Assembly (NCBI GenBank): GCA_028554795.2
Contig: JAPYKE020000037.1
Coordinates: 1,284,501-1,348,500, forward strand
Length of the DNA: 64,000 nucleotides
Reading direction: 5' to 3'
From: Sinohyriopsis cumingii
Taxonomy: Eukaryota > Mollusca > Bivalvia > Unionida > Unionidae
Positions within the stretch are counted from its first letter, which is position 1. Every line of letters starts with the position of its first letter. The notes below the pieces were generated by a model that was not told the origin of the DNA, ran no database searches, and saw nothing but the letters and a program-made list of their open reading frames with translations. This document shows positions 55,904-64,000 of the stretch, in pieces. A program made the position numbers and the translations under genes.

Positions 55904-56840
55904 TTACACACAAGAAGATTAAGACGCGTTTCTTCCACAGACTTATAGTTCAAGTTTCGTTCACAACAAAGAACCAGTAGCACTGTCGTGTGACTTGTGT
56001 TGACTAACAGCAATAACGATACAAAATATGTAATGAATATTCGTACGTAAAAAACTAATGAAGAGCTTGAATTGTCCCATTGGGAAGATCGCCGTAAGGT
56101 AAAGTAAAAGCAAATGAAAAATTGTTAATTTTACTAAACACATATTTGCTTGAGAACGATGATACAATTCCATGTCATCGAAAACGGTCATTGGAGAAAA
56201 CATTTATACTACAACTGAATAAATCTCTGTCCATTGCATGTATCATTTATATAGCTAACTGACCTGTGATATAAAACATGTAGTACAGCGCTCGGTTTTT
56301 CTTTTATTACTTGACATCATAATTGTACAAGCACATAACAATTAAATTTAAATTTAGGTAAAACATGCAAGAATTATATCAGCTTAATAAACAATCTCCT
56401 TAGGTACATCATAAATGTCGCATGTAAACCTAAAACATTTCATTTCCATAAAATACGCAAATTAATAATTAAAGAAATGCAAAAAAAGTTTCAAATAAAC
56501 ACGGCTATAATATCCTTTAAGAAAAGAAATAATCGAAATATAATGATATGTCTCACATACTCTGTTGCTGCATAAAGCAATAGCTTTGCAGAGACCACGG
56601 AACATGAATTTATGTCATTTTGATCTACGTTTGCTGCTGGTGAGCTATATTCTCCAAGATGTACATACTAGTCATATTTTGTCAGTGTATATACAACAAA
56701 TATACTGATCTAAATTTAACTTCATCTTGACCGCTAGGTCTAAAAGAAAATCGCATGAAATGAGGCCACTATAGCTATACACTACATATAGGAAAACATG
56801 TTACCTGTCCTTGGCATGTACATTAAGACTTAGATAAATT

Positions 56841-57489
56841 ATGTCTCGTATATTTGGTATTTTGCTTGTCTATTTCGTAGTCATTCAAAAGAGAGTACTA
56901 CGTTTGCTCTCTCACACGCGTTTCCTCTGCGATGGTTATATATAAACTAATGTAGAGTCCTTGTACTGCCCCCGTGCTGTAACATATATCTCCTTTTTAA
57001 TATGCAGTGCTAATGTTTCATGTTATCTATTCATTTCATCTTGGAAAATTTGGCAGAAGAATAAGTATGTACTTTTTTTTAAGATTTCAGTAAATTGTAT
57101 GGATTTTAGCTATTATAGTTTGTGACACAATTATGCTATCAAATATATGAGGTCAATGAAATATACATGTACCTGACACGCATATTTCTAAATTAAGACA
57201 TCATCCATGATGATTTGTTCTATTTATTTTCAAAATTTTATGTACCTTTAATTATGATTCAGAAGTGACTGGAACTTCGGCTGAAGGTGAAACGCCGGCA
57301 CCGGATCCAAATCCAGGGGAAGATCAAGATCAAGAGCAGACACCAGCACCAACGGCGGTACCAACTGCGGCACCAACGCCTGCACCAGAAAATCCATCAG
57401 GAAAAAGTGGAGCCCTATCTGTGGCCACAGGAAGTGCACATCTTATTATGTTCCTTGGTATGCCTATGGCGCTATTGATGTTGATATAG
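56841..57489 (+). CDS. probable secreted Pro/Ala-rich protein with GPI-type tail (two exons)
   Basis: Exon 1 (56841-56934) encodes MSRIFGILLVYFVVIQKR..., a signal-peptide-like start, ending in phase 1 at GATG|GTT (a weak donor). Exon 2 (57263-57489) follows TGATTCAG and enters in phase 1. The join gives about 106 residues: VTGTSAEGETPAPDPNPGED, then an acidic/Gln patch, (PTAAP)-type repeats, PENPSGKSGALSVATGSAHL and the hydrophobic end IMFLGMPMALLMLI. The tail and intron phase match the gene at 10529-12148, although the linker sequences differ (Pro/Ala/Thr versus Gly/Thr). Likely cell-surface or secreted; function unknown. Exon 1 is less certain than exon 2, and extra exons may exist. Confidence 0.45.
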
Positions 57490-57648
57490 ACATATTTGTT
57501 TTAATGTCCCGGTTCTTCCATGAAATGAGAGAGTATATTTATCAAAAACTATGCAGAAATGTACGTCTTACTACCCTGTCCAATTCAGAAAAAGCCGAGA
57601 ATAGCAATTGTAACTACAGAAATCAATTAAAACATAAAATAGTTTTGA

Positions 57649-57651
57649 TTA
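57649..57651. other. empty target site matching transposon copy 3
   Basis: The right arm reads ttgat-TTA-tatgcatatc, the complement of gatatgcata-TAA-tcaaa. The left arm has the same flanks with the 2391-bp element between two TAA copies. Confidence 0.95.
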
Positions 57652-58219
57652 TATGCATATCAATGAATAATAAGTGCACATATTCTTAGGAGAGAACAAT
57701 AATGTTTTGTAAAACAAACATTACAGCAGTAGATTACAAGTCATAATGTAATTAAATAATGTAATTACCTTTTAGTTTCGTTTACGTAAATGGACATCAT
57801 AGTTTTCCCAGGAAGAAAACAAGCAACTGACATTATCACTTATTTTGGAGAGCTATAATGCGTTGATGCAAATAATATGTAATTGGCCACATTTTTATGT
57901 TTATTTATATACTTTTCCATGACCTTTCCTTTACTACTCTATCAGGGATAATGTTAACTACCTGAATTTAGGAAACGTAGGAACTAATGTTGTTCTGAAA
58001 TCTATTTATTTTTCTAACTGTGAAAATGTGATATGACGAGTGTGTACAAAGCCTTAGATGCACATGCACAGTACATTTGAATTAAAGTATTAAAATTTTC
58101 CTCGTCTTGTTTTATCTCTGCTAAACATTTCGTGGCATTTTATTACCTCGTAAAGATACTTGGTTTTGGAACACAAAAATAAGGAATATTACAATGATCA
58201 ATAATTTACGCTAGTTAAG

Positions 58220-58337
<118 letters not shown>

Positions 58338-58692
58338 TTTTAAAGAGTGTTAGATTAAATCCGACGAGGAAACCACATTTAACTCATAAAAACAATCCTC
58401 TTCGTACACTCAGCTGTTGCCATGATAAAAGAATTTAAGTCAATAAAGATGTTTTCGTGGGGCATCGACCATGGTTATTGTTATCAAAGGTGGTCGATAT
58501 CAGTGTCAAAGATTGCAAACAACCGTTCATAAACAATACTTTACCGCTTTCAAACTCCCACACACATACTTTACACAAACACATATGCACACAAACACAC
58601 GCACATTTGAGATAACCCTAAACAGTTATTATGAAAAGGCGATGTGGAATGAAAAAACTATGATAAAAACCAATTAGTTTCGACTGCTGAAT

Positions 58693-59386
58693 ATTTTGGA
58701 TTTCTAAAGATTTCATAAAAAAGAATCTTTAAGGTTAAAATTATTCCACTTTATGATCCATCACGTTCACAGAAATAATATCTGAAAAAGAAAAGCTAAT
58801 TCCTGAGCAAATTCGCAAACGTACACCTTGTTTGGTTGGTGACCTAAAACAAATATTCATCCCGTTTAGGGCATTATTATGATACCTTATTTTTCTTTAA
58901 GTTTGCTCTATTTTAGATGCGGTGACCAAATGAATCCCTTGCTGAACTCATGACCACAATAATTTGATTTTGAATCCTGCACAAACCATGTCCGTCAATT
59001 GAATTCAAGTGTAGTCTTTTCACATGCACCCTAAATCAGGATTCGTACTTCTTTGTTTCGTACGCACACATTGATGGCCCCACTGTACGACAGATATCAA
59101 GTTATTCCAACGTTTCGAGGCCCAAATTATGCGCATTCTGAAATGAGATTTTCATCCCTTGTTGCTAACGTAATTATATCACTAATATGCATATAATGGT
59201 TCTAATTTAAGCTTACGGAAAAACTCATTTAAAATTATAAAATAGCTGTGAAATCAATGTTAGGAGAAGGAGGAGCAGAAATTATTTTGGATGAGCAAAA
59301 GCAATCGGAACTTGATTAGCTTTGCATGCTAGAACAGGACATAAGTTATAAACAGTTCGCCAGTTCAAAATGTCCCCTCTAACCTA
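58693..59386. other. no gene recognised
   Basis: Sequence outside the right arm; AT-rich without motifs. Confidence 0.5.
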
Positions 59387-59399
59387 TAGCTGATTTGAT

Positions 59400-59657
59400 T
59401 TGTTGTTGTTGTTGTTGTTGTGGGGTTTAATGCCATTTTTCAGCACACGATAGGCTATACATGGCGGCCTCTATTAATGGTGGAGAAAGAACCCGAGAAA
59501 ACCCTGGAAAAAAAACACCGACCCACGAGAAGCTACCGGCAAGCTTTCACATACCCACACCGGCTGAATTCGAGACTCGAACCGGCGCAGACAGAGGTGA
59601 GATGGCAGTGATCCTTAACGGAGAGCACTTTAGTCCACACGGCCACTCGGGGCCCCC
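59400..59657 (-). mobile_element. tRNA-derived SINE, near-complete
   Basis: Reads on the minus strand: GGGGCCCCGAGTGGCCGTGT (tRNA 5' end and A-box region), B box GGTTCGAGTCT, an unrelated body ending gtgctgaaaaatggcattaa, and a (CAA)n tail at 59401-59419. It is flanked by a 13-bp duplication TAG-Y-TGATTTGAT (59387-59399 and 59658-59670, one mismatch), as expected for LINE-mediated insertion. The head resembles a class II (Leu/Ser) tRNA. Short overlapping ORFs here are chance. Confidence 0.85.
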
Positions 59658-59670
59658 TAGTTGATTTGAT

Positions 59671-60960
59671 GTAAATAATCCGTTTTCAAAATTTGCAAAA
59701 ACACTATTTTGACGTAACAATAACTCGATCATTTGACATCCCTTATCGCTCGAAAGTACTGGCCTATGATAAAGAGGTTTTTGCACGTGTAATATGTTCC
59801 GTATTAATATAAAAACTACGCAGTACCTTGTTAAGGAGGAAAATGAAGCGGAGAAAACCTGTGAAGTTTCGCAATTTTTCAAAAATTTGAATAAGTTCTA
59901 TAATTATATGTTATTTTATTTTACAACAAGCTTATATGATAGTGAATGTACCTGTGAAAACAAAATTTGGAAAATAGTTAACACAAAATCAAATTTGTTT
60001 GATCTGTTGACTTTCCAGCTTAAGCTTCAAAATCATGTTTTGAAATTGTAGTTGAATAAATAATTTGTTTTAGTTGTTAATTGTACTAAAACTGCGCCTC
60101 ATCATACATCCTGATCCATATTCAGAATATCAATTTTATTTGACAAAATTATCACACACTATGTATGAACTATCATTCGAATGTTTTCACTTTCAGGTGG
60201 TTCAATTTGTAGGTCAGATAATGAAGCACATATATACATTATGTACCTGTCAAATAAATACATATAAACTATGAATCCACCATTGACCTACATATAATGT
60301 TAGGTCGTTCATTTGTATTTTGTTTTCAGTCTTGTGTAATGTTTTGTTTTGTATGAAAGTTTCGCGTCTCAAGGAAATGTACGCCACAAACAGTCACTAA
60401 TGACAGAAATGGAACTACGAAACAGAGCCACTTGAACAATTAATAATTATCAAGATAAGAGCAGTGCTCTTCCCATGACCAGCCGGACTGGAAATAACGT
60501 TCCTATTGTTTCCACTTGCGATCATGATGATCAAGAAAAACTACTTTGTGATGAAACGTATCTGCTGTTTTCAGTTTGTTCCCTTAATATTGTAGTATTT
60601 CTATATACCACTATTTTGCGTAGACCCACTTCTTGCAAGTACAAAATCTTAAAAACTTGTAAAGTAAAGCTCTGTAATTAATGAATTTATTTTATACCTT
60701 TTTGTATCATAATGAATCAAGCTAAAAAAAAGGTACAAGACATAAATATGTACGTGCGCTGATACAGGCATGGATTCACTGATAGAAACGTTTGTTATTT
60801 TTCAATATTGTTTATAATTTCATATCAAACACAAATTAAAACAAAATAATATATATTTATCCATTATTAAATTATGTTGAAGCAAATACGAATGTTTGAT
60901 TTACAAATGAACTGCTTATTTTTGCATAGAATAAAACATATTTTCTTTTCTTTTTCCATA
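59671..60960. other. no gene recognised
   Basis: AT-rich with small ORFs lacking motifs. Confidence 0.5.
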
Positions 60961-60967
60961 AGTGAAA

Positions 60968-61154
60968 CATACATACAAAAATACATACATACCTGCATAA
61001 ATACCTACCTACCTACCTACCTACATACATACATACATACATACATACATACATACATACATACATACATACATACATACACACATACATACACACGTAC
61101 GTACGTACATACATACGTACGTACGTACATACCTACATACATACATACATACTG
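60968..61154. repeat. (CATA)n with CCTA and CGTA variants
   Basis: Tetranucleotide array with blocks of CTAC, CATA and GTAC variants; the outer left end of the fold-back repeat. Confidence 0.95.
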
Positions 61155-61634
61155 TTAAGTATATTTTATTTAATTTAATTGTTTGCAAGTTCTAAAATCT
61201 TTTAATTTTTTATTTCTTTATATGTCAAACTAATGTAATTTTGTTTACTAGGAACTTGATATTTTTTCAGAAAATAGTTTGACCTTGACTGTTTAGTTGC
61301 AAGCACCTAGAGCTGACCTAGTTCCCTATCTTTATTTAGAAATCATTGAGAGAACTAAACAACTTTTTATTGCTATCATGTTATTAGAGTAAACTGATTG
61401 GCTTTTGTCAAGGTCATGCTGGGAGTACAACCTTTTATACGTAAATACTTCTTGAAGGTTCTGGGAAGTTGGCCCTAATCTGGAAATGTGTTTTGCGTTT
61501 CGAGTTATTGTATATTCATTGTTTATAGAGATTTTTCTCAGTCTGGGCTTAAAACACTTGATGTCAAGGTGTTTGCTTGTTTGTGACCAGTTTGCAGAGT
61601 AACATTTTAATGTTTATTCGATTTATCACGATTT

Positions 61635-61832
61635 TCAATCACAATTATTTTTCCTGGAAAAACTTGAGAGCTCATACATCATTTTTGGACAAAAACATTT
61701 CATGAATTCAAACACCAGATTATTGTTCTGTGAATAACACAGAACTAAAGACATTCCATCACCACAAACGATACAGTATACGCCATCGAAGTAGAGCTTG
61801 GATTCTTCATCGGGAATCGAATTTGAATTCAT
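61635..61832 (-). pseudogene. left-arm copy of a Cys-containing repeat-encoded peptide
   Basis: A 65-codon ORF reads MNSNSIPDEESKLYFDGVYC, then IVCGDGMSLVLCYSQNNNLV and FEFMKCFCPKMMYELSSF. The right-arm copy (62450-62690) encodes a matching peptide, and a third copy is at 45.1 kb. Conserved CxxC and paired cysteines suggest a zinc-binding segment of a mobile-element protein. The family is not recognised and no complete gene is present. Confidence 0.35.
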
Positions 61833-62057
61833 TAGAACATTTCATAATTAGGACTTCTAAAATTTAAATCGTGGACTATTCTTGGATTATTTTTGGATTT
61901 GATTCCTAAAACCGTAAGTTCTTACTTTTTAACTTTTACAGTATTTTTCCAGGGAAATAAATTATTTGTGAAATTTTTCAAAGCTTGTTGTTTTCACTCT
62001 TTCTTATGTTGTTGTTTTTTCAAGCCTAAACATCATATTGACATCTTCTTGGCACCC

Positions 62058-62413
62058 GTCCATCTATGGAAGATGATGGTGTAGCTCCAGAGTAAGCTTT
62101 TGTTTATCCTTCTTTCTAGCTCTCTTTTCAGCTTGTTTCATTTTTCTGTCTTTCTCTGCTTTTTGAACTCCCTGCCTGACACCTAGACGCCAGCTGGAAT
62201 GGTTGTTTGCACAGCTCTCCCAGTCACTGACATTGATGTTTGCCGTCTTCATATCCTTCTTGCAAACATCTTTGTAGCGCAGATGTGGTCGTCCAGTCGG
62301 TCGTGCACCTTCTGCTAACTCCCCATATAACAGGTCCTTGGGAATGCAGCCTGGGTCCACTCTCTTGACATGGCCGAGCCAGCGAAGGCGCCTCTCGCTG
62401 AGAATGGAGAACG
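62058..62413 (-). pseudogene. LINE C-terminal fragment
   Basis: Minus strand reads RRLRWLGHVKRVDPGCIPKD, then LLYGELAEGARPTGRPHLRY, KDVCKKDMKTANINVSDWES and a basic KAEKDRKMKQAEKRARKKDK tail. This matches the region after the RT domain in a common LINE type (...GKRPxGRPxLRYKDVCKRDMK...). The final zinc-knuckle (TTYxCxxC) is missing. It sits at the exact centre of the 61-63 kb inverted repeat. Confidence 0.8.
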
Positions 62414-62449
62414 AATTATATTTTAGAAGCCCTAATAATGAAATGTTCT

Positions 62450-62690
62450 AATGAATTCAAATTCGAGTCCCGACAAAGAATCCAAGCTGGAAGGCGATGA
62501 CATATACTGTATCCTTTGTGGTTTTGGAATGTCTTCAGTTCTGTGTGATTCACAAAAATAATCTGGTGTTTGAATTAATGAATTGTCTTTGTCCAAGAAA
62601 TCTGTATGATCTCTCGAATTGTTCAAAGAAGTATTTACGTATAAAAACACCTAGTCCCAGTATGACCTTTGCAAAAGCCAATCATTTACT
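62450..62690 (+). pseudogene. right-arm copy of the Cys-containing peptide, frameshifted
   Basis: First frame: NSNSSPDKESKLEGDDIYCI then LCGFGMSSVLCDSQK. After a shift near 62550: NNLVFELMNCLCPRNLYDLS. The left-arm copy reads through both parts in one frame, so this copy has lost its frame. Confidence 0.4.
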
Positions 62691-62936
62691 CTAAGAATAT
62701 GATAAACAAAAGTTGTTAACTTCTCTCACTGCTTTCCAAATAAACGTCGGTAACCAGGCCAGCTTTAGATGTTTACAACTGAAGAGTCAAGGTCAAACTA
62801 TTTTCTGAAAAAATATCAAGCTCCTAGTAACAAAATTACATAATTTTCACATATAATGAAATTAAAAATAAAAAGATCTTCAAACTTGCAAACAATTAAA
62901 TTAATGAAATATAAATTAAATAAAATATGCGTAGGA

Positions 62937-62950
62937 GTATGTATGTATGC

Positions 62951-62983
<33 letters not shown>

Positions 62984-63013
62984 TGTATGTATGTATGTAT
63001 GTATGTATGTATG

Positions 63014-63042
<29 letters not shown>
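62937..63042. repeat. (TATG)n microsatellite
   Basis: About 26 near-perfect units; the outer right end of the fold-back repeat. Confidence 0.98.
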
Positions 63043-63044
<2 letters not shown>

Positions 63045-63296
63045 TTTGTTATGTATGAGGAAGAAGAACAAGTATGGTATGTGATAAAGTAACATGTACT
63101 TTACTTGTACTTTACTTTTTGCACCAAAAAGTAGCTACAAAAGTCTTCTAAATCTGATCAAGTCACATTCAAAATCAGAGAACAATTTGTATGTAAAGAA
63201 CATTTACAATATTATGTTGTAAAGAATTATGAAGTTCGGTAATCTATGTTATTGCTTAACAGCAGAAGGTAGTTGACTACTTATTTTTTATTTCAG

Positions 63297-63834
63297 TGAT
63301 GAAACACTTGAGGAGGAGGCAAATGGCATGAAGGAACCCAAATATATTGTGTATGAGAGCTGCTTGAGGCAACTTTTACTTTTGTGCTTTGTGTGTGTCA
63401 GTACTTGTCATGTGATAAAGAAGAAACTGATGGGAACAATGGTTGTGTTGGAGGCAGTGTGTGCACATGGACACAGTAAACTTTGGAGCAGTCAGCCGCT
63501 AATTTGAAACACTCCCATTATGAACATTCTTATGTCTGGGGCAGTTATGTTCAGTGGAGCATCACCATCAAAAGTGTTGAACATTTTTAAATTTCTCAAT
63601 GTGCAAATGGTAGCAAGTAGGACATACTCAAGGTTTCAAAAAACATTTGTTTTACCTGCCATTTCAAATGTATGGGAAAGAACTCAGACATAAGTATTGA
63701 GAGAATGTAGAGGCAGACCTGTTAAGGTTGAAGGTGATGCTAGATGCTGTTCCCCTGGTCATTCGGCTAAATATGGTAGTTATACCATCATGGATCTACA
63801 GACTGGGCTTGTGTTGGCTGTGCAGCTAGTGCAG
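63297..63834 (+). pseudogene. transposase-like exon with two stops
   Basis: Bounded by a strong acceptor (TTTTTTATTTCAG|T) and a possible donor (GTGCAG|GTATAC). It reads EPKYIVYESCLRQLLLLC, GTMVVLEAVCAHGHSKLWSS, stop at 63505, then MSGAVMFSGASPSKVLNIFK, stop at 63691, then CRGRPVKVEGDARCCSPGHS and AKYGSYTIMDLQTGLVLAVQ. The last segment matches the GDGRxDSPGHxAKYGxYxxMD block seen in a large family of animal transposase-like proteins (possibly Kolobok-related), where GD is a proposed catalytic Asp. The two nonsense codons make this copy non-functional. The gene could continue past the window end. Confidence 0.6.
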
Positions 63835-64000
63835 GTATACTTACTATGAATGCATATATTCTTTAAAATAGATATTTAAAGTCTGTTGCATGGAACGTTC
63901 AGTTACTGGTCATTTTACCTTGATAATATTTTACTGAGTGAATGTTGAATAGAAACTAATGATATGTGTATTTTATTAACAAAATGTTATATGCACTAAA

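Larger units (their letters stand above)
60961..63042. repeat. fold-back-like inverted repeat with CATA/TATG ends
   Basis: Left arm about 61160-61890 and right arm about 62415-62930 are reverse complements (e.g. ttttcagaaaatagtttgac at 61266 against 62791-62810). Outside each arm lies a long tetranucleotide run, CATA on the left (60968-61154) and TATG on the right (62937-63042). The left arm has about 215 bp (61460-61670) missing from the right. The centre holds a LINE fragment. No target duplication was identified outside the microsatellites. Confidence 0.85.

Noticed and set aside
56841-56934. Alternative first exon at 56611-56646 (MNLCHFDLRLLL, donor GTGAGC)
   Set aside because: It would end in phase 0, which does not match the phase-1 entry of exon 2. 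It remains possible only with an intermediate exon.
59420-59882. Overlapping 63-111 codon ORFs around the SINE
   Set aside because: Explained by the tRNA-derived SINE with its tail and target duplication.
60968-63042. Regular short repeats as a CRISPR array
   Set aside because: Uniform tetranucleotide microsatellites without spacers, in animal DNA.

Overview
The window is animal nuclear DNA from an AT-rich, repeat-rich invertebrate genome. There are no operons or bacterial signals. Candidate genes are spliced (GT...AG, signal-peptide exons ending in phase 1). Long TA, CA, CATA and TATG microsatellites are frequent, and degraded non-LTR retrotransposons (LINEs), tRNA-derived SINEs and DNA transposons make up most of what can be recognised. 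The LINE and SINE types resemble those common in molluscs and other lophotrochozoans, but the species cannot be fixed from the sequence.

The clearest coding content is a 2.4 kb DNA transposon present three times (23375-25774, 29198-31596, 50165-52555). Each copy has one intact intronless ORF of 559-562 codons, CACTGG...CCAGTG ends and a 3-bp TAA or TAG target duplication. The copies are nearly identical, so the family moved recently. A duplicated, unoccupied version of the third insertion site lies at 57649-57651 and confirms the element ends. The protein has an N-terminal Cys-rich zinc-binding region and a DDE-like core, best explained as a CMC (CACTA/EnSpm-like) transposase.

Region by region: 0-10 kb holds remains of an L1/Tx1-like LINE (2.3-6.2 kb) and microsatellites. 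At 10.5-12.1 kb (minus) is a probable two-exon gene for a secreted low-complexity protein with a GPI-type tail. 13.7-21.8 kb holds a second LINE endonuclease fragment, a large compound microsatellite, a possible Cys-rich exon, and a 980-bp hAT element (8-bp duplication, BED finger) inserted in a LINE relic. 23.4-31.6 kb holds two of the 2.4 kb elements in opposite orientation around a broken LINE. 31.7-37.6 kb holds relics of a RecQ-like helicase, a DDE_4-type transposase and a SWIM/YqaJ protein. 39.9-44.5 kb holds two more LINE relics.

From 49.07 to 58.69 kb lies a large inverted duplication with a 0.7 kb spacer. Its arms carry diverging copies of a gene related to the 10.5 kb gene, sharing its C-terminal hydrophobic tail and phase-1 intron. 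The right copy reads through; the left copy is frameshifted, and its arm also received the third 2.4 kb element. 59.4 kb has a tRNA-derived SINE, and 61-63 kb a second inverted repeat (fold-back-like) bounded by CATA/TATG microsatellites. The window ends in a broken transposase-like exon (63.3-63.8 kb).
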